Of a DNA stretch of 64,000 nt, positions 10,531 through 22,900 are shown piece by piece. Location: positions 434,001-498,000 of the forward strand of contig CANXME010002088.1 in NCBI GenBank assembly GCA_948144175.1. Reading direction: 5' to 3'. The first letter of the stretch is position 1, and the number at the start of each line of letters is the position of its first letter. The translations under genes and the position numbers were made by a program. The notes beneath the pieces were generated by a model. It did not search any database and was not told where the DNA came from. It saw nothing but the letters and a program-made list of their open reading frames with translations. This DNA is from Closterium sp. NIES-65 (taxonomy: Eukaryota; Streptophyta; Zygnematophyceae; Desmidiales; Closteriaceae).

Positions 10531-11498
10531 GCCACAATCTGTCGAGCCGTTTTTCCGAAGGTAACCAGTCTGCGACATTCGTCAAATGAGAGGCGAGTGA
10601 ATCTCGCTAAAAAGATAACGAATTTGATGGCCGTTTAAGCAGTCGACACGAAAACGACGCCGAGTCGACTCCAAACAGCCAAGTTGTCGACACAGTGTGC
10701 AACGATTGCCTGCGACCTCGTACGTACGGCATCGCCGAACGACATTATTCGTCATCTCGTCTAAATGATAAATATCGCCGTCAAATGTGCGACCCGGTCG
10801 CAAAAACCCAACAACTGTAGTAACTTATAATTTTACAACTTTTCCGAACCGGCCTGCAAATCGGCCAACGAAGTTGTAAACTTTGCGAATGTGCAAATGG
10901 TGGCCGTTGATTGGTCGACTCGTATTTGGCCACGGTGTCGACCTTCGCGAAAGAAGTGTCGTTGATTGACAAAATAGCGGCCAAACCCAATTTTCACAAA
11001 TCCGCGGGGATTTTACACGGGAGTTTTTCAAGAGCAAGAGCAAGAGCTTTCGGATTATTCCCCGACCATATTCATTTGCTAATTCTGACATTCATACGGA
11101 TCCTTAATATCCGGCAACAGATCGCATCTATACAGCATCGCAGCGTCATTTCCCACCTCAGTTATTTGTCGTAGCATCGCAGCGTCATTTCCCACCTCAG
11201 TTATTTGTCATACGATTTTGACGAGACGATGCATTGCACGACTGTCGTAGTTTCATTGTCAGTGTGACTCCCGTCCCGCGGGGTGCTCACTACTTCCGTC
11301 ATTCCAGCATTCATCCGAAAAATGTTTGGCCCAAAACCTCCCCCCCATGTTACCCCCAGCTTACCCCGTGGCGGGATACCCCGGGGTCCTTGTCAATGTA
11401 ACCTGCAGGTCACCTCTGCAGCTTTCACTTCGCGTGGTGACCCCGAGGTTGGGAAAAGATCATAGAGGGGCCGAACAGTGCCAGAGAGGTGATAAACC
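10531..11498. other. Intergenic host DNA between Copia-1 and Copia-2
   Basis: Moderately AT-rich and without a convincing gene. The only structure noted is a 39-bp tandem duplication at 11134-11211 and a C-rich stretch near 11330-11400. Short ORFs here show no recognisable domain. Confidence 0.6.
11134..11211. repeat. 39-bp tandem duplication
   Basis: The unit starting AGCATCGCAGCGTCATTTCC occurs at 11134-11172 and again at 11173-11211, identical except for the penultimate base (GT versus AT). This is a recent local duplication. Confidence 0.9.
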
Positions 11499-11624
11499 TG
11501 TCAGATTTATATGTCATAGCTACTGTAGGCTATAGTGGGGTAGCACATATGGGGTACAGCTTTCTGGGGTTTGTACATGTACCCAACTTTCCCTTAGTCA
11601 TTTCATTCTCGTTCTCTTTCCTCA
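11499..11624 (+). repeat. 5' LTR of Copia-2
   Basis: 126 bp, TGTCAGATTTATATG to CCTCA, followed at once by the PBS. It differs from the 3' LTR at very few positions. Confidence 0.9.
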
Positions 11625-11699
11625 TGGTATCGAGCAGGTTCCCTAGTGGGAACTGTTCCTAGGGCCCACCGACTTCTTTTCCTGCCCGGGGCGTGTCCC

Positions 11700-12440
11700 G
11701 CCCCTGCCCGAAGCGCGCTTAGGGTCGCGCCTTCCCTAGCGGCCCCGTCGCGTCGCCCTTAGCGGCCCGTCGCGCCGCCCTTAGCGGTTCCGTCGCGCCG
11801 CCCTTCGCGGCCGCGTCGCGCCGCCCCTTCGTGGCCCCGTCGCGCCCCCCCTTTTGCGGCCCTATCGTACCGCCCTCAGCGGCCCGTCGCCGCCCTCCCC
11901 CTGTGGCCCGTCGCCGCCCTTTCACCTGCGGCCCCGTCGCCGCCCTTACAGCGGCCGCGTCGCTGCCCTTGCAGCGGCCCCGTCGCCGCCCTCCCCTTAC
12001 GGCCCGTCGCCGCCCTTTCAGCGGCCCCGCCGCCTTCTTCAGCGGCCCCGTCGCCACCCCCGCAGCGGCCTCGACGCCGCCCCTTCAGCGGCCCTCCCGC
12101 CGCCTCCTCTGCGGCCCCGCCGCTCACTTCAGCGGCCCTGCCGCCCCTCGCGGCCCCGCCTTCCTTAGCGGCGCAGCCGCCCAGCAGCTGAGCCGCCGAG
12201 CAGCCGAGCCGCCCAGCAGCCGAGCCGCCGAGCCGCCCAGCAGCCGAGCCGCCGAGCCGCCGAGCCGCCCAGCAGCCAAGCCGCCGAGCCACCGAGCAGC
12301 CAACCGCCGAGCCGCCGAGCCGCCCAGCAGCCGAGCCGCCGAGCAGCCGAGCCGCCGAGCAGCCGAGCCGCCCGAGCCGAGCCGCCGAGCCGCCCAGTTG
12401 CCGAGCCGCCGAGCCGCCCGAGCCGCCCTGTCCGGTAAGA
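11700..12440 (+). repeat. GC-rich tandem-repeat leader of Copia-2
   Basis: First part: GGCCCCGTCGCCGCCCTT-like units (about 11735-12170). Second part: GCCGAGCAGCCGAGCCGCC-like units (about 12180-12420). Apparent ORFs on both strands are low-complexity artefacts. Confidence 0.8.
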
Positions 12441-12502
12441 GCAGCGCCTCTGTAACTGCACTGCCCTTACCCTACTGTTCGCGCTGCTAGTCTACTGCTG
12501 TC

Positions 12503-15500
12503 ATGGCTACCCCTAGTGTCCTCGCTTTTGACGCTGAGGGTCGGGCCATTGACTTTGACGTCTGGGTAGATGACCTGCAGCTTTTCCTACAGTGCGATAG
12601 GGCAGACGGTCTCTCCCTCTTTGACCTCACCTCTGGTGCCTCTCCTGCCCCTGGTGCTGATGCTGACGCCACTGTTCGCTCACAGTGGGCCACATGCGAT
12701 GCTGCTGCACGTCTTGCTGTGCGTCGCCACCTGCCTACCTCTGAGCGTGCGCACTTTAGTCAGTACAAGAGTGCTCAGACCTTGTACGACGCTGTAGTTG
12801 CATGCTACTCTTCCCCTGCCACTGCTGCACTGAGCCGCCTCATGCTACCGTACCTCTTTCCTGACCTTGCTGCCTTTCCCACAGTCGCTGACCTCATTAC
12901 GCACCTCCACACTAGTGACAATCGCTACCGCGCTGCGCTTCCTGCTGAGTTCTGCGCCAAGACCCCCCCCCCCCCCATGTACATCACCCTCTACTACATA
13001 GTCACTCGGCTCCCTGACTCCCTTCGCGTAGTCAGGGACCACTTCCTCTCAGTTTGCCCCACCACTCTCACCGTTGACCTCCTCGAGAAGGCCCTCCTAG
13101 CAGTAGAGAAGAGCATAGTAGCTGTAGGAGCCTCTCGTGGTGACCCTCGCACCCCCATCTTTGAGGGGTGTTCCCCCTCCCCCTTTTTGCCCTCTGTTGC
13201 CTCTGCTGCTGCGGCCGACCTCGTTGGGCTTGAGTCGGTCGGTGCGGCGTCTACCCCTAGCGGGAGACGCCGCCCTGGCAAGGGCAAGGGAAGCAGGGGC
13301 GCTGGAGGAGCTAGGAGGGGCGGTGGAGGAGGCGGTGGAGGCGGTGGAGGGGGTGGGGGTGGCGGTGGGGGTGGTGGCGGGGGTGGAGGTGTTGGTGGCG
13401 GCAGTGGAGGCGGAGGCGGCGGCGGCGTTGGCGGTGGGAGCGGAGGTGGCGGAGGTGGCAGCGGTGGAGGAGGCGGTGGCGGTGGAGGTGGAGCTGGTCG
13501 GGGTGGCGCTGCGCAGAGGGTCGGCTCCGGTGGTGGTCAGCGCCAGCAGCAGCAGCAGCAGCAGCAGCGCACTCGTGACATCCCCCCCCCTCAGCAGCTC
13601 CGTGAGTGGTACGCTGCACGCCAGCGGGGTGGGGGTACTGGTCCGTGCACCTACGTCCTACGCACCGGCGACCGCGCAGGTGAGCAGTGCGGGGGTGCGC
13701 ACTCCACCCAGCGCTGCTTTGGCCGCCTGACGGACGCTTGGCGTCACCAGTTCCCGGAGGCCACTGAGATCCCCCGCTGGGGCGAGCTTTCTAGGGCGGG
13801 AGTAGCTGTCTTTGACCTTGACTTTGATGCTATTCTTGCTGCCATGTATGCTGTGACTATTAGTGATGAGGGTGACTGTTACCGGTGTTTTCCGCCCGAC
13901 CCGGGCATTGAGAGTGCTGCTCTAGGTACTGGTGAGGCTGCTGCTCTAGGTACTAGCGAGGCTGCTGCTCTAGGTGCTCGTGCATCTGCTCCCTCAGGTG
14001 CTGGTGAGTCTGCTCTCTCAGGTACTGCGTCGGCTTCGGCCTCCCACACCTTCACCCTTGACTCGAGGGCTTCTCGCTCCTTGTTTCGAGAACGCACCAC
14101 ACTCACACCGCTTGGCCGGCCAGTTGCAGTCTCTCTGGCAGACCCCTTTGGAGGTCCTGTCCTTGCTCACTTCTCCACTGTCCTCCCGTGTCCGGCGGCC
14201 CCCTCTGGCACCCTGTCTGGTCTTTACCTCCCCTCGTTCTCTACGAACTTGGTGAGTGGTGCTGACCTAGAGGATGCGGGGGTTCACCAGTTCACTCCTG
14301 CGAGTCAGCGGGTGACCCACTGCACAGACGCTCGGACAGGCCGACACCTGGCCACGTTTACACGTCGGCCGGGGTTGAGCCTGAACACACTGACCACTGC
14401 GTCTCCTCCAGTCATTGCGTCTGGTCAGGTAGCTGCGTCGGGTCAGGTGTTTGCTGCAGCGTCCAGGTCTGGTCCAGAGTCTGCCCCCTGCTCGTGTCGC
14501 CTCCTGTCTCACGAGACTCTCCTCTGGCACCACCGCCTTGGTCACCCCTCCCTGCTTCGTCTCCGAGGCATGGCCTCCCGTGTCCTTGTCTCTGTTCTTC
14601 CCCGGCCCCTCCCTCCCCTTCCTCCTGGGCATGGCCCTACCTGCGTCCCCTATGTCGAGGGGCGGCAGCGGGCTGCCCCTCACTCCTCCCAGTTTCCTCC
14701 GACAGAGGCTCCGCTGCAGACGCTTCACATGGACGTGTGGGGCCCGGCCCGTGTCCGTGGACAGGGTCACGAGCGCTACTTCCTGCTGGTGGTTGACGAC
14801 TACTCGCGTTACACCACAGTCTTCCCCTTGCGCAGCAAGGGTGATGTAACTGAGGTGTTGATCGACTGGATCCGCGCAACTCGTCTCCTGCTCAGGTAGA
14901 GCTTCGGCTCGGACTTTCCTGTTCTGCGTCTGCACTCTGACAGAGGCGGAGAGTTCTCCTCTGGCCTTTTGCGAGCCTACTGTCATGCACGAGGCATCCG
15001 CCAGACCTTCACGCTTCCGGACTCTCCACAGCAAAATGGGATTGCTGAGCGCCGCATTGGCATGGTCATGGATGTCGCTCGTACGTCCATGATGCATGCG
15101 GCTGCCCCCCATTTTCTGTGGCCGTTTGCGGTTCCGTACGCGGCGCATCAGATCAACCTTCACCCCAGGGTCTCCATGCCGGAGACCTCCCCAGCTTTGC
15201 TGTGGACGGGGAAGGTTGGCGATGCGTCTGCGTTCTGTGTCTGGGGATCTCGGGCGTTTGTCCGCGACTTGTCTGCGGACAAACTGTCCCCTCGCGCTGC
15301 TCCTTGCGTCTTCCTTGGCTTCCCCCCTGACGCGCCAGGGTGGCAGTTCTACCACCCCACCTCTCGCCGTGTTTTGTCCTCCTAGGACGTCATGTTTGAC
15401 GAGTCGGTCCCCTACTACCGTCTCTTCCCCTACTGCACTCCGTCCCTCCCCCCGCCACCGCTCTTCCTTGTGCCAGGTCCCCCCTCGGTAGACCCCCTCC

Positions 15501-18364
15501 CCCTTCAGGGTCCTGCCCCTTCAGGTGTGTCCCAGGTAGACGCAGTCGAGCCTGTCGAGGTTACTGGTGACTCTGGTGCTGCTGAGGGTGCTGAGCCTGG
15601 GGGTGCTGATTCTGGGGGTGCTGAGCGTGTGGGTGCTACGCCTGGGGGTGCTGAGCCTGAGGGGGCTACTATTGGGGGTGCTGAGCCTGGGGGTGCTACC
15701 TTTGAGGGTGCTGAGCCTGGGGGTGCTGAGCCTGGGGGTGCTACGCCTGGGGGTGCTAAGCCTGGGGGTGCTACGCCTGGAGGTGCTGAGCCTGGGGGTG
15801 CGAAGCCTGAGGGAGCTGGGCGTGCTCGTGTGGCGTCTGGCGGTGCTGGGCCTGGAGGTTCTCCGGGTGCTTCGTCTCGGCGGGAGCCACTCTCTCCACA
15901 AGAGCTGCGCGAGTGGTTTGCCCGGCGCTGGAGGCGTGCTGCTGGAGCTGGAGGTTCTTCGGCTGCTGAGGGTGCTGGTGCCGCGGGTCTCGGAGGTGTT
16001 CGTAGTGGGAGTACTGGAGCTGCTGGGCCTGCAGGGCCGACAGGAGCTGGAGCTGCTGAGGGTGTTGGCGCTGAGGCTACTGCTGTCGGTCCTGGAGGCG
16101 GTCCTGCTGGGGGTGCTACTGGTGCGGCTAGAGGTACTAGAGCTGGGGGTGCTGCCGGCACTGGTGCTGCCGCTGGGGGTACTGGTGCTGTCCCTGCTGT
16201 GTCTAGAGTCGCCGCGCGGCCTCGGCCGTACTTCGTTTCGCTCCTTCAGCAGGTTCTTGGTCTCTCGCCTTCTACTGGTCCTCCTCCTCCCTTAGAGTGT
16301 CCACAGCCTGTCCTGTCACAGTTACAGTTACAGCCGGCCTCCCCACTGCCTGCTCCTTCTCCCTATACTGGTCCTACTGGAGGTCTTGCTGAGCGTCGTG
16401 AGCCTGCGTCTCGCCCTGCGTCGCCTGTCCGTGCTCCTCGCACTGGTGGTCGTGGTTCGCGTCAGCGTCCTCCTCCTGTCCTTGGCACGCACCGGATGTC
16501 TCTACGTCCGTCCATTGCTCCTCTGCGTGCCCCTTTGCCTTCTCCTCCTGAGTCCTCTCTTCCTGGTCTTGCCGGCCCGCAGTCGGACTCTCTTCGTGCT
16601 GCCAGTCATACTGTCACGCGTCTCCTTGCTACTGTCGTCACTGACCCTTCCTTTAAGTCCACTGCTGCGTCTGCCCTAGTTGCTGAGCTCGTCGACTTTG
16701 CTGCTCGCTGTTGTCTAGACTACGCTGCTAGTCTTGTCGCTGAGTCTGAGTCTGTCTGTCCTCCGTCCGTCGGGGGTGAGCGTGCCCTTAGCACGGACGT
16801 TCTTGAGGACAGGCAGGAGGAGTTCCAGTGTTTGGCTGCTGCTTCACCTCATCTCGTGTCCGTACTGCTTACCCCTGAGGGAGACCCGAATGCACTTGAC
16901 ATCCCGACTCCGCGCTCTTAGGCGGAGGCGATAGAGGGTCCCTACTCCTCTCAGTGGCAGGCAGCTATGGACACAGAGATGGCTTCCTGGAAGTCCACAG
17001 GTACCTACGTTGACGAGGTTCCCCCGCCTAGGGCGAACATCGTCAGTGGCATGTGGATTTTCAGGGTGAAGCGACCGCCGGGTTCTCCGCCTCTCTTCAA
17101 GGCGCGTTACGTGGCTCGTGGCTTCAGTCAGCGGCAGGGAGTTGACTACTTTCAGACCTTCTCTCCCACCCCGAAGATGACCACTCTTCGGCAACTGCTG
17201 CACATAGCTGCTAACCGCGACTACGAGCTGCACTCTCTTGACTTCAGCACTGCTTTCTTGCGGGGCAGCCTGCACGAGGAGATCTGGCTGCGTCGCCCAC
17301 CTGGGTTTGCTCCTTCTACAGCCGACCCGTCGCTGTTTCTGCGCACCGACACCTCTTTGCCGCCGTTCTACATCCTCGTGTACGTCGACGACTTGGTCTT
17401 TGCCACAGCTGACACTGCTGGACTCGCCCACGTGAAGTCCGAGCTGCAGAAGAGACACACGTGCACAGACCTAGGTGAACTGCGCAGCTACCTTGGCTTG
17501 CAGATCACCCGGGACAGAGCACGCCGCACCATTACCCTGACTCAGTCACACATGGTGCAGCAGGTCCTTCAGCGCTTCGGCTTCACGTACTCCTCGCCTC
17601 AGGCCACTCCTCTGTCTACTCGCCACTCGCTCTCAGCTCTGCCTTCCGATGAGTCCGTAGAGTCGAGTGGCCCGTACCCAGAGCTTGTTGGCTGGCTCAT
17701 GTACCTGATGACCTGCACACGACCTGACCTTGCATACCCTCTTAGCATTCTCGCACGCTATGTTGCTCCTGGGAGACACAGACCGGAGCACATGGCTGCA
17801 GCGAAGAGGGTGTTGCGCTACTTGTGCAGTACGTCGGGCATGGGGCTTGTGCTTGGAGGGCAGAGTCTAGTCGTCCTCACTAGGCACGCAGACGCTTCTT
17901 GGGCTGACGACCAGGCTACGCAGCGGTCGTCACAGGGTTACACCTTCAGCCTTGGTTCCGGCTCTGTTTCGTGGCGGGCTACCCGCTCGTCTTCTGTTCT
18001 TGGCTCCAGTTGTGAGGCTGAGATCTACGCCGGAGCCATGGCTGCGCAGGAGCTTCGCTGGCTCACCTACCTGCTGACTTACCTCGGAGAGCCGCCTCGT
18101 TCTCCTCCAGTGCTGTACGTAGACAACAAGGCCATGCTGGCCTTGTGTCGAGAGCAGAGACTGGAGCACAGAACGAAGCACATTGCTCTCCGCTACTTCC
18201 TTGCTCGTGAGCTACAGCAGCGTGGTCAGCTGCGCCTTGCGTACGTGGCCTCTGAGGCCAACACTGCTGGTATCTTCACCAAGGCACTTGCGCCTTGTGA
18301 TCATCAGCGCTTCTGTACTCAGCTGGGTCTTGTACCTTCCTTGCCTCACTTGCTCACCCCTTGA
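12503..18364 (+). pseudogene. Copia-2 gag-pol polyprotein, broken by three stops and an in-frame RT deletion
   Basis: It begins with MATPSVLAF, the start shared with Copia-3 and Copia-4. Gag has the UBN2-like helical region, a polyglycine tract (about 13311-13500), a Gln run, the QQLREWYA motif (Trp codon 13607) and a C-x13-C-x3-H-x4-C motif. The protease site reads DSRAS instead of DSGAS. In-frame TAG codons lie at 14897-14899 (before the integrase SDRGGEF motif), 15383-15385 (integrase C-terminal part) and 16919-16921 (before RT). RT has lost 39 codons between two GGNTT-type repeats near 17307, removing the conserved VYGLRQAPREW segment. YVDD (about 17380) and RNase H remain. A linker LREWF motif is at Trp codon 15914. 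Several lesions mean this copy is dead. Confidence 0.92.
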
Positions 18365-18548
18365 CCTTGTTTGTACTGTTGCATATATATATACACCTGC
18401 TCTTGCTTGTCTAGCCTTATATATATATGTAATCCTGCATGTGAACTCGCCTTGTGGCCTTGAACTTGTGCTCGGAATGTGTGGTGACTTTGTGATCCAC
18501 CCTGAGCTTGCTTTGCTTTGCTTGACTGGTCTTGTGACCCCTTGTTCT

Positions 18549-18571
18549 CCCCCACTTTGCCTATGGGGGTG
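18549..18571 (+). promoter_or_regulatory. 3' hairpin and polypurine tract of Copia-2
   Basis: CCCCCA (18549-18554) pairs with TGGGGG (18564-18569), followed by TG and the 3' LTR. Confidence 0.65.
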
Positions 18572-18697
18572 TGTCAGATTTATATGACATAGCTACTGTA
18601 GGCTATAGTGGGGTAGCACATATGGGGTACAGCTTTCTGGGGTTTGTACATGTACCCAACTTTCCCTTAGTCATTTCATTCTCGTTCTCTTTCCTCA
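18572..18697 (+). repeat. 3' LTR of Copia-2
   Basis: 126 bp, nearly identical to 11499-11624. Flanked by CAACC. Confidence 0.9.
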
Positions 18698-18815
18698 CAA
18701 CCAAGGGCCGAGAGGCCCGTAACTAACCAAACCAATGCGCAACGAGAAATTGTCAGAAAGACATTGATTTTCTCGTGTATGTTTGTTCACAATATACATT
18801 TTCGCTCGCACGTCA

Positions 18816-18948
18816 TGTCAGAGTATTATAGCTGATGCATGTTTGTAGGCTATAGTGGGGTAGCACATATGGGGTACAGGGTTTCTAGGGTTGTATTTGT
18901 ACCCAATCTTTCCTTAGTCATTTTCATTCCTGTTTTCCTTGCTTCACA
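18816..18948 (+). repeat. 5' LTR of Copia-3
   Basis: 133 bp, TGTCAGAGTATTATAG to CTTCACA. Its first 30 bases differ from the Copia-2 and Copia-4 LTRs while the rest is shared. Confidence 0.94.
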
Positions 18949-19019
18949 TGGTATAGAGCGGGTCCTGCCTTAGGACCGTTTTTTTTTTAGGGCCCACCGA
19001 AGCGCGCCCCGAGGCGCGC

Positions 19020-19900
19020 CCTTTTTTTTAGCGACCCCTCGGGTCACCTTTTCCCTCGCGGCCCCGCTGTCCCTCAGACGCGGCCCCGCCACCTCTCCTG
19101 ATCGCGGCCCCGCCGCCTGCTTGACGCGGCCCCGCCGCCTCCCCTGACGCGGCTCCGCCGCCTCCCCTGACGCGGCCCCGCCGCCTCCCCTGACGCGGCC
19201 CCGCCGCCTCTCCTGACGCGGCCCCGCCTCTACTGCCGCGGCCCCGCCGCCGCCTCAGACGGCCCCGCCGATGCACCCTACGGCCCGCCGCTGCTCCTGC
19301 CGGCCCGCCGTCTCACCTGACGGCCCCGCCCCTGCTCCTGCCGGCCCGCCGCTGCTCCTGCCGGCCCGCCGCTGCACCTGCCGGCCCGCCGCTGCACCCA
19401 GCGGCCCGCCGCCTCTGACGGCCCCGCCGCTGCACCCTTCGGCCCGCCGCTGCTTCTGCCGGCCCGCCGCCTCACCTGACGGCCCCGCCGCTGCAACTGC
19501 CGGCCCGCCGCTGCACCCTACGGCCCGCCGCTGCACCCTACGGCCCGCCGCCTGCACCTGCCGGCCCGCCGCTGCACCTGCCGGCCCGCCGCTGCACCTG
19601 CCGGCCCGCCGCTGCACCTGCCGGCCCGCCGCTGCACCTGCCGGCCCGCCACTGCACCGGTCGACCCGCCGCTGCACCTGACGGCCCCGCCCCTGCATCT
19701 CCCAGCCGAGCCGCCCAACGCCGAGCCGCCCGGGACCCGAGCCGCCCTGCCGCCGAGCCGCCCGGGAGCCGAGCCGCCCTGCACCCGAGCCGCCGAGCCG
19801 CCCGGGAGCCGAGCCGCCCTGCGCCCGAGCCGCCGAGCCGCCCGGGAGCCGAGCCGCTGTGCACCCGAGCCGCCCGGTCGCTGAGCTGCCTTTCTGCATA
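19020..19900 (+). repeat. GC-rich tandem-repeat leader of Copia-3
   Basis: Units of CGGCCCGCCGCTGCACCTGC and relatives (about 19260-19690) are followed by GAGCCGCCCGGGAGCC-like units (about 19705-19880). The inverted counterpart is the Copia-4 leader at about 32700-33490. Confidence 0.8.
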
Positions 19901-19989
19901 GCTGCACGACCTGCCCTGCCTGGTGAGCACTGTCCCACTGACACTGCGAGCTCTTTCCCTACTGCTTGCACTGCGTCGCTGTCGTCGCC

Positions 19990-22900
19990 ATGGCTACCCC
20001 TAGTGTCCTAGCTTTTGACGCTGAGGGTCGCGCCATTGATTTTGAGGTCTGGTTAGACGACCTGCAGCTCTTCTTACAGTGCGACAGGGCTGACGACCTT
20101 TCTCTCTTTGACCTCACCTCTGGCGCCTCTCCTGCTCCTGCTGCTGATGCTGATCCCGCTGTCCGCTCTAAGTGGGCCACCCGCGATGCTGCTGCACGTC
20201 TTGCTGTGCGTCGCCACCTTCCTACCTCTGAGCGTGCGCACTTTAGTCAGTACAAGAGTGCTCAGACCTTGTACGACGCTGTAGTTGCGCGCTACTCCTC
20301 CCCTGCCACTGCTGCACTGAGCCGTCTCATGCTTCCCTACCTCTTTCCTGACCTCTCTGCCTTTCCCACTGTCGCTGACCTCATTACGCACCTCCGCACT
20401 AGTGACACTCGCTACCGCGCCGCCCTTCCTGCTGAGTTCTGCGCTAAGAACCCCCCCACCATGTACATCGCTCTCTACTACGTAGTCGCGCGCCTCCCTG
20501 ACTCCCTTCGCGTCGTCAGGGACCACTTTCTCGCAGTCTGTCCCACCACCCTCACCGTCGACCTCCTCGAGAAGGCCCTCCTCGCAGCGGAGAAGAGCAT
20601 AGTCGCTGTAGGTGCTTCTCGTGGTGACCCTCGCACCCCCATCTTTGAGGGGTGCTCTCCTTCCCCCTTGCTGCCCTCTGTTGCCTCTGCTGCTGCTGCC
20701 GACCTGCTTGGTCTTGAGTCAGTCGGCGCGGCGTCTGCCCCTAGTGGGAGACGTCGCTCCAGCAAGGGCAAGGGGGGCAAGGGCGCAGGTGGAGCTGGAG
20801 GGGGCGGTGGCGGTGGCGGCGGTGGCGGCGGAGGGAGTGGGGGTGGCGGCGGGACTAGTGGTGGAGGTGGTGGTGGTGGTGGCAGCAGTGGCGGAGACGG
20901 TGGTGGTGGTGCCAGCGGTGGTGGTGGAGGCAGCGGCGGTGGTGGAGGCGGCGGAGGTGGAGGCGGTGGAGGCGGCAGCGGAGGAGGCGGTGGTGGTGGA
21001 GGAGGTGGAGCTGGTCGAGGTGGTACCCAGCAGCGTAGCGGCGGTGGTGGTGGCCAGCGCTCGCAGCGGCAGCAGCAGCAGCGCTCGCGGGACATCCCTT
21101 TGCCTCAGCAGCTTCGTGAGTGGTACGCTGGGCGTCAGAGGGGTGGGGGTACTGGTCCCTGCACCTACGTTCTTCGTTCCGGCGACCGCGCGGGTGAGCA
21201 CTGTGGGGGTGCCCACGCCACCCAGCGCTGCTTTGGCCGCCTGACGGACACTTGGCGTCAGCAGTTCCCTGGGGCTAGTGAGATCCCTCGCTGGGATGAG
21301 CTTCTCAGGGCTGGTGTAGCGATCTTTGATCTTGATTTTGATGCTATCCTTGCTGCTATGTATGTTGTGGATTATAGTGAGGAGAATGAGGGTTACCGTT
21401 GTTTCCAGCCCGACCCGGGCATTGGTACTGCTGCGCTAGGTGCTTGTGAGGCTGCTGCTCTAGGTGCCAGTGCGTCTGTGCTCTCAGGTACTGGTGAGAC
21501 TGCGCTCTCAGGTATTGCGTCGTCCTCGTCCTCCCTCACTTTCACACTTGACTCCGGAGCTTCTCGCTCCTTCTTTCGAGACCGCACTACCCTTACGCCG
21601 CTTGACCGGCCGGTTGCGGTCTCCCTTGCTGACCCCTCTGGGGGTCCTGTCCTGTCTCACTTCTCCACTGTCCTCCCGTGTCCGGCTGCCCCTTCGGGCA
21701 CCCTGTCGGGTCTGTACCTTCCCTCGTTCTCTACGAACTTGGTGAGTGGAGCGGACCTGCAGGATGTGGGGGTTCACCAGTTCACTCCTGCGAGTCAGCG
21801 GGTGACCCACTGCACGGAGGCACGCACAGGCCGACACCTGGCCACGTTCTCGCGTCGGCCGGGGTCGAGTCTCTACACCCTGACCGTTGAGTCTCCTCCT
21901 GTCCCTGCGTCTGGTCAGGTGGCTGCGTCGGGTCAGGTGCTTGCTGCTGCGTCCCGGTCAGGTCCTGAGTCTGCCCCCTGTTCTTGTCGCCTCCTGTCTC
22001 ACGAGACTCTCCTGTGGCACCACCGTCTTGGCCACCCCTCCTTGCCCCGTCTTCGGAGCATGGCTTCCCGTGTCCTTGTCTCTGGTCTTCCCCAGTCTCT
22101 CCCTCCTCTCCCCTCCGGGCCAGGACCTTCCTGTGTCCCCTGTGTCGAGGGTCGCCTCCGGGCTACTCCTCACTCCTCCCACTTCCCCCCGACAGAGGCT
22201 CCCCTGCAGACGCTTCACATGGATGTGTGGGGCCCAGCCCCCGTCCGTGGGCAGGGTTACGAGCGCTACTTCCTGTTGGTGGTTGACGACTACTCGCGTT
22301 ACACCACAGTCCTCCCCTTGCGCAGCAAGGGTGCGGTCACTGAGGTGCTGATCGACTGGATCCGCGAGGCTCGTCTCCAGCTCAGGAAGAGCTTCGGCTC
22401 GGACTTTCCTGTTCTGCGTCTGCACTCTGACAGAGGCGGAGAGTTCTCTTCTCGCCTTCTGCGGGACTACTGTCGTGCACGGGGGATCCGCAAGACCTTC
22501 ACGCTTCCGGACTCACCACAGCAAAATGGGATTGCTGAGCGCCGCATTGGTATGGTCATGGATGTCGCTCGTACGTCCATGATGCATGCGGCTGCCCCCC
22601 ATTTTCTGTGGCCGTTTGCGGTGAGGTACGCGGCGCATCAACTCAACCTTCACCCCCGGGTCTCTCGGCCTGCGATATCCCCAGCCTTGCTGTGGACGGG
22701 GAAGGTTGGCGATGCGTCTGTGTTCCGTGTCTGGGGATCTCGGGCGTTTGTCCGCGACTTGTCTGCGGACAAGCTGTCCCCTCGTGCTGCTCCCTGTGTC
22801 TTCCTTGGCTTCCCCACTGACGCCCCAGGGTGGCAGTTTTACCACCCCTCCTCTCGTCGTGTTCTGTCCTCCCAGGACGTCACGTTCGACGAGTCAGTCC

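Larger units (their letters stand above)
11499..18697 (+). mobile_element. Copia-2: full-structure Ty1/copia element with several inactivating changes
   Basis: LTRs of 126 bp lie at 11499-11624 and 18572-18697. PBS is at 11625-11638, the hairpin GGTTCCC-TAGT-GGGAAC at 11637-11653, GGGCCCACC at 11662-11670, the GC-rich leader at about 11700-12440, and the 3' hairpin/PPT at 18549-18569. Flanks are AAACC (11494-11498) and CAACC (18698-18702), a target-site duplication with one difference. Confidence 0.92.

Noticed and set aside
13311-13500. G-rich tract as a regulatory G-quadruplex cluster
   Set aside because: It encodes the Gag polyglycine tract with mixed GGN codons. Quadruplex potential is likely but a by-product of coding.
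19255-19971. Long ORFs (over 200 codons) on the minus strand of the Copia-3 leader, and similar ones at 3891-4592, 11876-12461, 32627-33613 and 44425-44953
   Set aside because: They translate minisatellites into Ala/Gly/Arg/Pro repeats, occur in several frames at once and have no domain.
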